Below are positions 9,001 to 16,162 of a DNA stretch of 64,000 nt, in pieces. The translations under genes were made by a program, and so were the position numbers. The notes under the pieces were generated by a model. It had not been told where the DNA came from. It ran no database searches and was given only the letters and a program-made list of their open reading frames with translations. Position 1 is the stretch's first letter; the number at the start of each line of letters is the position of its first letter. Source of the stretch: Lachnospiraceae bacterium (GTDB taxonomy: Bacteria; Bacillota; Clostridia; Lachnospirales; Lachnospiraceae); the NCBI GenBank assembly GCA_910574965.1, contig CAJTDB010000006.1, positions 141,118-205,117 of the forward strand, given 5' to 3'.

Positions 9001-9795
9001 ATGGCAAAAATTGGTTTTATTGGAATGGGAAATATGGGAACGGCGATCCTGAAAGGAGCTTTGAGAGAATTTCCAAAAGAAGATATGGTGTTTTGCGCCA
9101 GAACTCTGGAGACAAAGAGGCGGATTTACGAAAAGACCGGTGTGGAATATACAGATTCCAATGCGGAGTGCGCCAACAAGTGCAAATATCTGATTCTGGC
9201 CGTGAAGCCGCAGTTTTATGAAGAGGTACTAAAAGGAATCCGGTATATGCTGACTCCGGAGCATGTGATTCTTTCTCTGGCGCCGGGCCGTACCATCGAC
9301 GAATTGAAGATGAATCTGGGAGCGGATAAACGAATCGTTCGGGTGATGCCGAATACGCCGTCTATGATCGGGGAAGGCATGACCGGAATTAGCTGCAGAA
9401 AAGAAGAATTTTCCGATTTAGAGCTGAATGTAATGGAAAAGCTGTTCGGGGCATGCGGAAAGGCGGAATATGTGGAGGAACGGCTTATGGACGCAGTGGT
9501 CTGTGCGAGCGGAAGCTCTCCGGCCTTTGTGTACATGTTCATTGAGGCATTGGCAGACGGTGCTGTCCGCTGCGGGATGCCGAGAAAGCAGGCGTACCTC
9601 TTTGCGGCCCAGGCAGTAAAAGGGGCGGCGGAAATGGTCCTTAAAACCGGAGAACATCCGGGTGTTTTAAAAGACCAGGTGTGCAGTCCGGCGGGAACGA
9701 CGATAGAAGGGGTGGCTGTGTTAGAGGAATACGGCATGAGAAATGCAGTACTGAAAGCTTCAGAGGCAGTTTATAAAAAGTGTACAAACATGTAA
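9001..9795 (+). CDS. proC: Pyrroline-5-carboxylate reductase
   Basis: This 264-residue cytoplasmic enzyme catalyses the last step of proline synthesis, reducing 1-pyrroline-5-carboxylate with NAD(P)H. The N-terminal Rossmann motif IGFIGMGNMGTAILKG and the signature region from CSPAGTTIEGVAVLEE to the end are diagnostic, as is VMPNTPSMIGEGMTG in the middle. Length is normal for ProC. It starts 70 bases after the hybrid kinase with no terminator between them, so some read-through is possible, and a purine-rich AAAGGAAAAGG precedes the start. A strong terminator follows directly. Confidence 0.95.
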   Translation: MAKIGFIGMGNMGTAILKGALREFPKEDMVFCARTLETKRRIYEKTGVEYTDSNAECANKCKYLILAVKPQFYEEVLKGIRYMLTPEHVILSLAPGRTIDELKMNLGADKRIVRVMPNTPSMIGEGMTGISCRKEEFSDLELNVMEKLFGACGKAEYVEERLMDAVVCASGSSPAFVYMFIEALADGAVRCGMPRKQAYLFAAQAVKGAAEMVLKTGEHPGVLKDQVCSPAGTTIEGVAVLEEYGMRNAVLKASEAVYKKCTNM

Positions 9796-9799
9796 TGCA

Positions 9800-9838
9800 A
9801 AGACCTTCCTGCTCATAAAATGAGTGGGGAGGTTTTTT
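9800..9838 (+). terminator. Long intrinsic terminator of proC that contains the next gene's ribosome binding site
   Basis: Bases 9800-9816 pair with 9820-9836: CTCAT/ATGAG at the tip, then ACCTTCC against GGGGAGGT with G-T wobbles, loop AAA. The 3' arm runs into TTTTTT at 9833-9838. The same 3' arm carries GGGGAGG (9826-9832), the Shine-Dalgarno sequence for the ATG at 9839. Confidence 0.9.
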
Positions 9839-10393
9839 ATGAAAGAGACGTTATTTTATAAAAAGAACATCAGTTCCGGAGCTTGCCTGATCTTGTTTTT
9901 TGCAGGGCTTCTGGCGGGAATCCTGTTCGTGCAGACGCTGGATGAATCCGGGTACGGGGGGATTTTCAGCCAATATTTTCTAAGTCAGTATGCGTCCCTG
10001 CGCATTGACTACCGGCGGCTTCTGCGGTATGTAGGAGGATACCGGCTGTCTCAGTATGCCGTTCTGGTCTGCTGTATGATGCTGCCGGCAGCTCCGATGA
10101 TTCTGGGAGGACTTTTATTTTTGCTTGGCATGACCTGGGGAACGCTGATCAGCATTTCCACCGTAAGGCTGGGACTCAAAGGCGTGTTTATCTGTGTAAC
10201 AGGGATACTGCCTCAGATTTTCTTTTACGTTCCTGCTTTTGGCTGGGTGCTGTTATGGTTCTTTCGGCGGGGGAGCAGCCGGAAAAAGTATCTGTTTCTT
10301 GCGCTGGCCGGTTTTTTCTTTCTTGTGTTCGGGATTGTGACGGAAGTATATTTAAATCCTTTGATCCTTCAGCAGATTTTACGCAAAATATAA
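9839..10393 (+). CDS. spoIIM: Stage II sporulation protein M-like membrane protein
   Basis: The product is 184 residues with about five hydrophobic segments (roughly 12-33, 70-95, 97-115, 120-145 and 152-172). SpoIIM is a membrane subunit of the forespore engulfment complex (with SpoIID and SpoIIP) that drives peptidoglycan remodelling during sporulation. Sequence similarity seen here is general rather than motif-based, but size, topology and position directly 5' of xerD match the spoIIM-xerD neighbourhood of Firmicutes. The start at 9839 is set by GGGGAGG six bases upstream; that site lies within the terminator hairpin of proC, so translation should depend on transcripts that open or avoid this hairpin. 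Confidence 0.7.
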   Translation: MKETLFYKKNISSGACLILFFAGLLAGILFVQTLDESGYGGIFSQYFLSQYASLRIDYRRLLRYVGGYRLSQYAVLVCCMMLPAAPMILGGLLFLLGMTWGTLISISTVRLGLKGVFICVTGILPQIFFYVPAFGWVLLWFFRRGSSRKKYLFLALAGFFFLVFGIVTEVYLNPLILQQILRKI

Positions 10394-10402
10394 GAAAAAA
10401 GA

Positions 10403-10431
10403 TTGAAATCAAAGAAGTTCTTAGTTATACT
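10403..10431 (+). promoter_or_regulatory. Sigma-A promoter for xerD
   Basis: TTGAAA at 10403-10408 and TATACT at 10426-10431 are separated by exactly 17 bases, 32 bases upstream of the xerD ATG. It would serve xerD and the fumarase genes. Confidence 0.8.
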
Positions 10432-10462
10432 GTAAGCATGTTTATAGTATGAGGATAAGAGA

Positions 10463-11344
10463 ATGGAAGAGGAAATACGGTATTTCATAACATACCTGCA
10501 GGAAGTAAAGAGAGCTTCCCGCAATACGGTCATGTCTTATCAGAGCGATCTGGCAAAGATGAGGACCTTTACGGAAGGACAGGGAGCGCATTCAGCAGGG
10601 GCCGTAACAGCGACTATGTTGAATGCCTATGTTCTTTCTCTGGAACGGAGCGGAAAGGCGGCTTCCACCATATCCAGATATATTGCGTCCATGAAAGCTT
10701 TTTTCGAGTTTCTGGTGCGGAAGAAACGGATCGATGAAGATCCGGCTTTTCATCTGAAAGCACCGAAGGTGGAGAAACATATGCCGGGGATTCTGACCAT
10801 TCAGGAGATGGAGCATCTGTTGGATCAGCCCTCTTTGGAGAACCCGAAAGGCTATCGGGACAAGGCCATGTTAGAACTGCTCTATGCTACGGGGATGCGG
10901 GTCAGTGAGCTTGTAAATCTAAAGGTCGGGGATCTGAATCTGCGTTTTAGCTGGATTGTCTGCCGGGACGGGGAGAAGGAGCGGATGATTCCTTTCGGAT
11001 CGAAAGCAGGAACCGCACTGAGGCAGTACATGGAGAAAAGCAGGGAAGCGTTAGTAAAGGGTGAACAGACAGACTGTCTGTTCCTGAACTGTTCCGGCAC
11101 GCCCATGAGCAGGCAGGGATTCTGGAAACTTTTAAAGAGCTATGCAAAAAAAGCGGGAATCGAGAAGGACATTACGCCAAGAATGTTTCGTCATTCCTGT
11201 GCGGCGCATATGGCATCCGGCGGCGCTGGCCTGCATACGATTCAGGAGATTTTAGGACATATGGATTTGACAGCCACGCAGATCTATGCCGGCTTTCAGC
11301 CGGATACAAAAGCGGAGTACAGTAAGTCTCATCCAAGGGGATAA
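10463..11344 (+). CDS. xerD: Tyrosine recombinase XerD-type, with an altered catalytic motif
   Basis: This is a 293-residue site-specific recombinase; XerC/XerD resolve chromosome dimers at dif. The N-terminal SAM-like core-binding domain covers about 1-95 and the catalytic domain about 105-290. Catalytic residues visible are Arg146 in ATGMRVSELVNL, probable Lys172, Arg243, His266 in ILGHMDLT and the nucleophile Tyr275 in TQIYAGF. The first His of the usual HxxR box is Arg240 here (TPRMFRHSC instead of SPHxLRHS). Size, full N-terminal domain and the spoIIM neighbourhood favour the housekeeping recombinase over a mobile-element integrase. ATG 10463 follows GAGGATAAGAG. Confidence 0.88.
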   Translation: MEEEIRYFITYLQEVKRASRNTVMSYQSDLAKMRTFTEGQGAHSAGAVTATMLNAYVLSLERSGKAASTISRYIASMKAFFEFLVRKKRIDEDPAFHLKAPKVEKHMPGILTIQEMEHLLDQPSLENPKGYRDKAMLELLYATGMRVSELVNLKVGDLNLRFSWIVCRDGEKERMIPFGSKAGTALRQYMEKSREALVKGEQTDCLFLNCSGTPMSRQGFWKLLKSYAKKAGIEKDITPRMFRHSCAAHMASGGAGLHTIQEILGHMDLTATQIYAGFQPDTKAEYSKSHPRG

Positions 11345-11369
11345 CAGAAGAAAGGTACAGATCAAAGCA

Positions 11370-12212
11370 ATGAGAGAGATAGAAGTGAGGCGGATTACCG
11401 AGGTGGTGGAGCGTCTTTGCATCGAGGCGAACGAGCATCTGCCGGAAGATGTAAAATGCGCCCTGCGGGACTGCCGTGTACAGGAAGACGGAGAGATTGC
11501 ACGAGGGGTTCTGGACAATATCATTGAAAATTTTGAGATTGCGGACAGAGAACAGGTACCGGTCTGCCAGGATACGGGAATGGCTTGTGTCTTTCTGGAG
11601 ATTGGACAGGAAGTCCATCTCACAGGAGGAACTCTTACAGAAGCAGTGGATGAAGGAGTCCGCCGGGGATACGAGAAGGGATATCTTAGAAAGTCTGTTG
11701 TAATGGATCCGGTTCGCCGGGGAAATACCGGGGACAATACACCAGCAGTACTGTATACGGAGATTGTACCAGGCGAGCATGTGACCATCACAGTAGGTCC
11801 AAAGGGATTTGGAAGTGAGAATATGAGCGCTCTTCGGATGTTTAAACCTTCCGCGGGGCTGCAGGGAATCAAAGACTTTATTCTGGAGACTGTGGAGGCT
11901 GCAGGCCCGAATCCATGTCCGCCCATGGTGGTAGGCGTGGGGATCGGAGGCACTTTTGACAAGGCGGCGCTGCTGGCGAAAAAGGCGCTTATGCGTCCGT
12001 TGGATTCGTCTCATCCGGATCCGTTCTATGCAGATCTGGAGAGAGAGATGCTTCAGAAAATCAATGAGCTGGGCATCGGTCCCCAGGGATTTGGCGGCCG
12101 GACAACGGCTCTTGGAGTGAATATTGAGACGATGCCGACTCATATTGCCGGTATGCCATGTGCGGTTAATATCAGTTGTCATGTGACCAGACATAAGACG
12201 GAGGTGATCTAA
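11370..12212 (+). CDS. fumA: Class I fumarate hydratase, alpha subunit
   Basis: This 280-residue subunit forms, with the next gene product, an oxygen-sensitive [4Fe-4S] fumarase (or L(+)-tartrate dehydratase family enzyme) that interconverts fumarate and malate. Likely cluster cysteines are in PVCQDTGMAC, GPNPCPPMVVG and NISCHVTRH. GNTGDNTPAVLYTE and GFGGRTTALGVN are conserved family blocks. The start MREIEVRRITEVV matches the family N-terminus; the ribosome binding site AGAAAGG is somewhat distant. It lies 25 bases after xerD and one base before the beta-subunit gene, so xerD, fumA and fumB are probably cotranscribed. Tartrate dehydratase cannot be excluded from sequence alone. Confidence 0.9.
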   Translation: MREIEVRRITEVVERLCIEANEHLPEDVKCALRDCRVQEDGEIARGVLDNIIENFEIADREQVPVCQDTGMACVFLEIGQEVHLTGGTLTEAVDEGVRRGYEKGYLRKSVVMDPVRRGNTGDNTPAVLYTEIVPGEHVTITVGPKGFGSENMSALRMFKPSAGLQGIKDFILETVEAAGPNPCPPMVVGVGIGGTFDKAALLAKKALMRPLDSSHPDPFYADLEREMLQKINELGIGPQGFGGRTTALGVNIETMPTHIAGMPCAVNISCHVTRHKTEVI

Positions 12213-12213
12213 T

Positions 12214-12771
12214 ATGGTAAGACGTATTACGCTCCCTCTTACGAAGGAGCTGGCAGAGACACTGCATGCAGGAGATACGATCTGTCTGACCGGGACGATC
12301 TATACATCCAGAGATGCGGGGCATAAGCGGATGTGCGAGGCGCTGAACAGAGGGGAAGCACTCCCTTTTAATCCCGAAGATGCGACGATCTACTATGTAG
12401 GTCCGACTCCGGCAAAGCCGGGACAGGTCATCGGCTCAGCAGGTCCGACGACAAGCGGGCGGATGGATGCCTATGCGCCGGCTTTGATGTCCGCAGGTGT
12501 CCGGGGGATGATCGGCAAAGGAGCACGCCTTCCGGAAGTCGTGGAAGCTATGAAAACATACAGCGGCGTATATTTCGGTGCCATCGGCGGAGCAGGGGCG
12601 CTGCTGGCAAAATGCATCCGCAAGTCGGAACTGATTGCCTATGAAGATCTGGGAGCGGAAGCGCTTCGAAAGCTGTATGTGGAGGATATGCCTTTAGTTG
12701 TTATTATTGACAGCAAAGGAAGAAATCTGTATGAAGAAGGCCGGGCAGCGTATCTGGCCTCAAAGAAATAA
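12214..12771 (+). CDS. fumB: Class I fumarate hydratase, beta subunit
   Basis: The 185-residue protein corresponds to the C-terminal half of one-chain class I fumarases. The family blocks YYVGPTPAKPGQVIGSAGPT and TSGRMDAYAP and the region AIGGAGALLAKCI are present. It begins one base after the alpha-subunit stop, consistent with translational coupling and equal production of the two subunits. A bidirectional terminator closes the unit. Confidence 0.92.
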   Translation: MVRRITLPLTKELAETLHAGDTICLTGTIYTSRDAGHKRMCEALNRGEALPFNPEDATIYYVGPTPAKPGQVIGSAGPTTSGRMDAYAPALMSAGVRGMIGKGARLPEVVEAMKTYSGVYFGAIGGAGALLAKCIRKSELIAYEDLGAEALRKLYVEDMPLVVIIDSKGRNLYEEGRAAYLASKK

Positions 12772-12776
12772 AAGGA

Positions 12777-12827
12777 AAAAGAGCAGCCGGACTGATATGA
12801 TAACATTCATATCCCGGCTGCTCTTTT
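12777..12827. terminator. Bidirectional intrinsic terminator between fumB and aroF
   Basis: AAGAGCAGCCGG on the left pairs with CCGGCTGCTCTT on the right, with an additional inner stem GATATGA/TCATATC (12794-12800 with 12807-12813). A-rich bases precede and T-rich bases follow the stem, so it can terminate both convergent genes. Confidence 0.92.
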
Positions 12828-12832
12828 TAGGT

Positions 12833-13861
12833 TCAGCAGCTTTCTGCGATTTCGTACAACAGACGTTCGGTTTTTTCCCAGCCAAGGCAGGGGTCTGTGA
12901 TGGATTTTCCGTAGACCTTGTCCTGGATTTTCTGGCATCCGTCTTCGATATAGCTTTCGATCATCAGGCCCTTGACCAGTTTTTTTACATCTTCGCTGTA
13001 GCGGCGGCTGTTTAGAATCTCTCTGGAAATCCGAATCTGCTCCAGATACTGTTTGTTGGAATTGGAGTGGTTTACATCCACGATACAGGCAGGATTTTTC
13101 AGTGTGGTCTGGCTGTAGAGCTCACTTAAAAGCTTCAGATCTTCATAGTGATAGTTAGGGAGGACTGCGCCTCTTTTATTTACCGCACCCCGAAGAATTG
13201 TATGTGCGAGAGGATTCCCCTCTGTCTTCACATCCCATCCCCGGTAAATGAAAGAATGGGCGTGCTGCGCTGCAACGACGGAATTGAGCATGACGCTCAT
13301 ATGTCCGCTGGTGGGATTTTTCATACCGGCGGGAACATCAAAGCCGCTGACCGTCATGCGGTGATGCTGGTCCTCTACGGAGCGTGCGCCCACAGCCACA
13401 TAGGAGATCAGATCCGCCAGGTACCACCAGTTTTCGGGATAAAGCATCTCATCGGCAGCGGTCAGGCCGGTTTCTTCAATGCTGCGGATATGGAGCTTTC
13501 GGATGGCCACAAGACCTTCCAGAAGGTCCGGTTCTGTCTCCGGGTTGGGCTGATGGACCATGCCTTTGTAGCCTTCTCCGGTAGTTCTGGGCTTGTTGGT
13601 GTAGATTCTGGGAATGATGATGCATTTTTCCCGTATCTTTTCCTGCACGGGGACCAGACGATGGAGATAGTCCATCACAGCGGTCTCGTTATCGGCAGAA
13701 CAGGGTCCGACGATAATGAGAAAACGATTGTCTGCTCCGGTGATGACATCTTTGATCTCCTGATCTCTTTTCGCTTTCAGTGCAGCGCCTTTGGCGGAAA
13801 GCGGGTAACTGGTTTTGATTTCTTTTGGAATCGGAAGTTTTCTATTGAATGTGAATCCCAT
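12833..13861 (-). CDS. aroF: 3-deoxy-7-phosphoheptulonate (DAHP) synthase, type I
   Basis: This 342-residue enzyme condenses phosphoenolpyruvate and erythrose 4-phosphate, the entry step of aromatic amino acid synthesis. The protein is of the E. coli AroF/G/H kind: IVGPCSADN, RIYTNKPRTTGEGYKG, GARSVEDQHHR and MKNPTSG are family motifs that bind metal and substrate. The start at 13861 is chosen because AAGGAG lies six bases upstream; 17 extra codons upstream would run into the promoter. N-terminal sequence corresponds to the region where feedback-inhibiting amino acids bind in this class, but the effector cannot be read here. It has its own promoter. Confidence 0.95.
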   Translation of the reverse strand: MGFTFNRKLPIPKEIKTSYPLSAKGAALKAKRDQEIKDVITGADNRFLIIVGPCSADNETAVMDYLHRLVPVQEKIREKCIIIPRIYTNKPRTTGEGYKGMVHQPNPETEPDLLEGLVAIRKLHIRSIEETGLTAADEMLYPENWWYLADLISYVAVGARSVEDQHHRMTVSGFDVPAGMKNPTSGHMSVMLNSVVAAQHAHSFIYRGWDVKTEGNPLAHTILRGAVNKRGAVLPNYHYEDLKLLSELYSQTTLKNPACIVDVNHSNSNKQYLEQIRISREILNSRRYSEDVKKLVKGLMIESYIEDGCQKIQDKVYGKSITDPCLGWEKTERLLYEIAESC

Positions 13862-13900
13862 GGTGTTCTCCTTTGTCTTGTGCTTTTTGAAGTCTTTTTC

Positions 13901-13929
13901 AGTATAGTACAAGTTTGTATGATTGTAAA
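13901..13929 (-). promoter_or_regulatory. Sigma-A promoter for aroF
   Basis: On the minus strand TTTACA (13924-13929) and TATACT (13901-13906) are separated by 17 bases. Between it and the flippase gene, bases about 13950-13993 form a GC-rich hairpin (GCCCGGCG..GCCGGA against TCCGGC..CGTCGGGC) without a clear T tract, perhaps a weak terminator of the flippase gene. Confidence 0.8.
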
Positions 13930-14032
13930 CGGGAATCTAATTGGGAGAAGCGCCCGGCGCAGCCGGAAGAAATCTCCGGCGTCGTCGGGCTGACAGTGAA
14001 ATCCGTTCAGTTTGTGTGCTGAATGAAAAGGA

Positions 14033-15550
14033 TTAAGGACGGTGCAGGCTTTTCGGAAGTTTCAGAAACTTCCATACGCCGAACAAAAGCAGGATCAGAA
14101 AATAAACAACGGCAGCCATACAAATGCTGACGATGAGGCTGAAAAGCTCCATGCCAAAGCGAAGGGCGGGAAAGAGATGTTTTATCAGGTCAATACCTCC
14201 TATGGACAGAAATAGTGCGGCTAAAGGTTTCAGCACGAGTACATCCAGTCCGATGGTCGGGACAACGTAAGGGGAGACCGCACGGATACCCAGAAGACAC
14301 AGCAGAAGCTGGCTGGCGAGCAGACCCCAGAGGACGCCCTGGATCCCGTATACAGGCACGAAGAACAGGATGAACAGAATCCGGGTGACAATGGCGGCTA
14401 GCTGGTTGAAAAAGGTGACGGAAGTCTTTCCAAGACCATGAAGGATGCTGTTCAGGTTTCCGGTCAGATAAAGGACCGGACAGATAAAGGACAAAGTGAC
14501 AAGAAATTCACCTGCCAGTTGTTCATGAAACAGAATCGTTCCAAGGCTGCTTCCGTAATGAAGGAAAATGCCCATGCAGAGGATGCCGATGGTCAGTCCG
14601 AACTGAATCGTGTACTCGATGGCAAAGGAGATGCTTCCGGCATTTCCTCTGGCCTGTTCTTCCGAGATGACGGGAAGCAGCATAGCGGAGATGGAGGCGG
14701 TGACCGCATTGGGGAACATCAGGAAGGACAATGCCATACCAGTGAGGATGCCGTACATACTGAGGGCTTCCGCAGCAGAGAGGCCGGATTTTCGCAGACC
14801 TAAGGGGATGAGCACAGCTTCCACGCACTGCAGGAGTGTGAGGCTTAACCGGCTTCCGGTAAGGGGAAGTGCCATCTGAAGGAGCCGGCGGCATCGACTG
14901 ACATAGTCTGCAAAAGAAGTCCGGCCGGCAGAGGAAGCACTCGTAACGGTCAGCATAAAGAGCGCGCTGCCGGCTTCCCCGGCCAGAAGCCCTAAGACGG
15001 CCAGCGCCGGTGTAATCTCTTTTCCCTGGGCTGTATGAATGCTGCAGAGAAGCCATACGGTTCCAATTCGGAGAAACTGCTCCAGGAGCTGTGCGGCTGC
15101 CGGGATGCCGGTCTTTTTTTGCCCCAGATAAGAGCCGGCAAAACAGGCATGAACGGCAGACAGAGGAACTGCGGCAGCCAGAATGCGAAGGAGCGGTTCG
15201 CAGCGGGGTTCATGAAGCCAGGAACCGGCGATAAAGGCAGACTGGCTCCACAAGACGATTCCGGCTGCTGCGGAGGCCAGAAGGGACAAAGAAAGTCCGG
15301 CGAAGAGCCAGGAGTCTTTTTCTTCTCTGCGGGCAAAAGCGGTGAAGCGGGAGATGGCAGTCTCCATGCCGGAAGTGGTCAGCGCATGGCATACGGAAAA
15401 AACAGGAAAAATCAGTTGATAGATGCCTATTCCTTCCGCACCGAGAGCCTGGGCAAGGAATATCTTATAGAAGAACCCAAGAAAACGGCTCAGCAGTCCG
15501 GCGGCAGTGAGGATCAGGGTCCCTTTGAGAAATATAGAAAACTGTTTCAT
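14033..15550 (-). CDS. spoVB: SpoVB/MurJ-like polysaccharide flippase of the MATE/MOP superfamily
   Basis: The 505-residue integral membrane protein has about 13-14 hydrophobic segments. The N-terminus (GTLILTAAGLLSRFLGFFYKIFLAQALG, split here as a motif rich in small and aromatic residues) is typical of SpoVB and related lipid-linked oligosaccharide flippases, which move precursors of spore cortex or wall across the membrane. The start at 15550 gives the conserved N-terminus; a start ten codons further upstream at 15580 is possible but less likely. It is divergent from the Rrf2 operon, and the two genes share a 141-base intergenic region. Confidence 0.82.
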   Translation of the reverse strand: MKQFSIFLKGTLILTAAGLLSRFLGFFYKIFLAQALGAEGIGIYQLIFPVFSVCHALTTSGMETAISRFTAFARREEKDSWLFAGLSLSLLASAAAGIVLWSQSAFIAGSWLHEPRCEPLLRILAAAVPLSAVHACFAGSYLGQKKTGIPAAAQLLEQFLRIGTVWLLCSIHTAQGKEITPALAVLGLLAGEAGSALFMLTVTSASSAGRTSFADYVSRCRRLLQMALPLTGSRLSLTLLQCVEAVLIPLGLRKSGLSAAEALSMYGILTGMALSFLMFPNAVTASISAMLLPVISEEQARGNAGSISFAIEYTIQFGLTIGILCMGIFLHYGSSLGTILFHEQLAGEFLVTLSFICPVLYLTGNLNSILHGLGKTSVTFFNQLAAIVTRILFILFFVPVYGIQGVLWGLLASQLLLCLLGIRAVSPYVVPTIGLDVLVLKPLAALFLSIGGIDLIKHLFPALRFGMELFSLIVSICMAAVVYFLILLLFGVWKFLKLPKSLHRP

Positions 15551-15589
15551 AAAAAACTCTTTTTCTTGCAATATATTCATGGGGAGTGC

Positions 15590-15618
15590 TTGACAGAACT
15601 TCTCTTCGGTGGTATTAT
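15590..15618 (+). promoter_or_regulatory. Strong sigma-A promoter of the isc operon
   Basis: A perfect TTGACA at 15590-15595 and TATTAT at 15613-15618 are separated by 17 bases. The predicted transcription start near 15625 falls at the edge of the inverted repeat described next. Confidence 0.92.
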
Positions 15619-15626
15619 CAAAAATG

Positions 15627-15651
15627 AAATCCGAGTAAAACAGTCGGATTT
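15627..15651. promoter_or_regulatory. Probable Rrf2/IscR-type operator
   Basis: AAATCCGA (15627-15634) and TCGGATTT (15644-15651) form a perfect 8-bp inverted repeat with a 9-base spacer. It covers about +2 to +26 of the predicted transcript and lies 40 bases before the regulator's start codon, the expected arrangement for autorepression by the Rrf2 protein encoded directly downstream. Confidence 0.75.
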
Positions 15652-15691
15652 AAAACAAGACCAGACGAAATACGGTCATCAGGAGAAAAAT

Positions 15692-16156
15692 ATGAAACTG
15701 TCAACAAAAGGCAGATACGGTTTGCGTGCCCTGGTTGATCTGGTGGTGCACAGCGCAGAGGAGCCGGTGTCGATGGCGAGCATCGCGGCAAGGCAGCATA
15801 TATCAGAGAGCTATCTGGAACAGTTGATCGCCAGGCTGAGAAAAGCCGGGCTTGTGAGCAGCGTGCGCGGAGCAGGGGGCGGTTATATTCCAAGCAAAAA
15901 GGCGGAGGAGATTTCTGTGGGCGATGTGCTGCGTGCCCTGGAGGGAAGTCTTGATCTGGTGGACTGTCCGGGACTGGCAGAGGAGAACGGCTGCGGCGGG
16001 GCAGATGTCTGCGTGACCAAGTATGTATGGAAGCGGATCAATGACAGCATCAACCGGGCGGTAGATGAGATAAAGATCAGCGATCTGGTGCGGGAGAGTA
16101 TGGAAGTATCGGAGAAAAACCGGACCCCCGGATCGTGCTGTGAGAAAAAGGAGTAA
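15692..16156 (+). CDS. iscR: Rrf2 family transcriptional regulator, IscR-like
   Basis: The 154-residue protein has an Rrf2 winged helix-turn-helix (about 1-75: MKLSTKGRYGLRALVDL, then SESYLEQLIARLRKAGLV). A three-cysteine cluster region follows (DCPGLAEENGCGGADVC, about residues 90-108), which in IscR binds an iron-sulfur cluster. It is expected to sense Fe-S status and repress its own operon, and a fitting inverted repeat lies at 15627-15651. The start at 15692 gives the invariant family N-terminus; the frame is open far upstream only because it runs antisense through the flippase gene. The ribosome binding site AGGAGAAA is about five bases upstream. Cysteine desulfurase follows after six bases. 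Confidence 0.93.
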   Translation: MKLSTKGRYGLRALVDLVVHSAEEPVSMASIAARQHISESYLEQLIARLRKAGLVSSVRGAGGGYIPSKKAEEISVGDVLRALEGSLDLVDCPGLAEENGCGGADVCVTKYVWKRINDSINRAVDEIKISDLVRESMEVSEKNRTPGSCCEKKE

Positions 16157-16162
16157 TCAGGT

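Noticed and set aside
10463..11344. The tyrosine recombinase as an integrase of a mobile element
   Set aside because: No attachment-site repeats, phage or conjugation genes are nearby, and size and spoIIM neighbourhood fit housekeeping XerD.
13950..13993. GC-rich hairpin between the flippase and aroF genes as a strong terminator
   Set aside because: The stem is good, but neither strand has a T tract after it, so it is mentioned only as a possible weak terminator.
15035..15691. A 219-codon N-terminal extension of the Rrf2 regulator
   Set aside because: The extension runs antisense through the flippase gene and across the promoter and operator; the conserved Rrf2 N-terminus begins at 15692.
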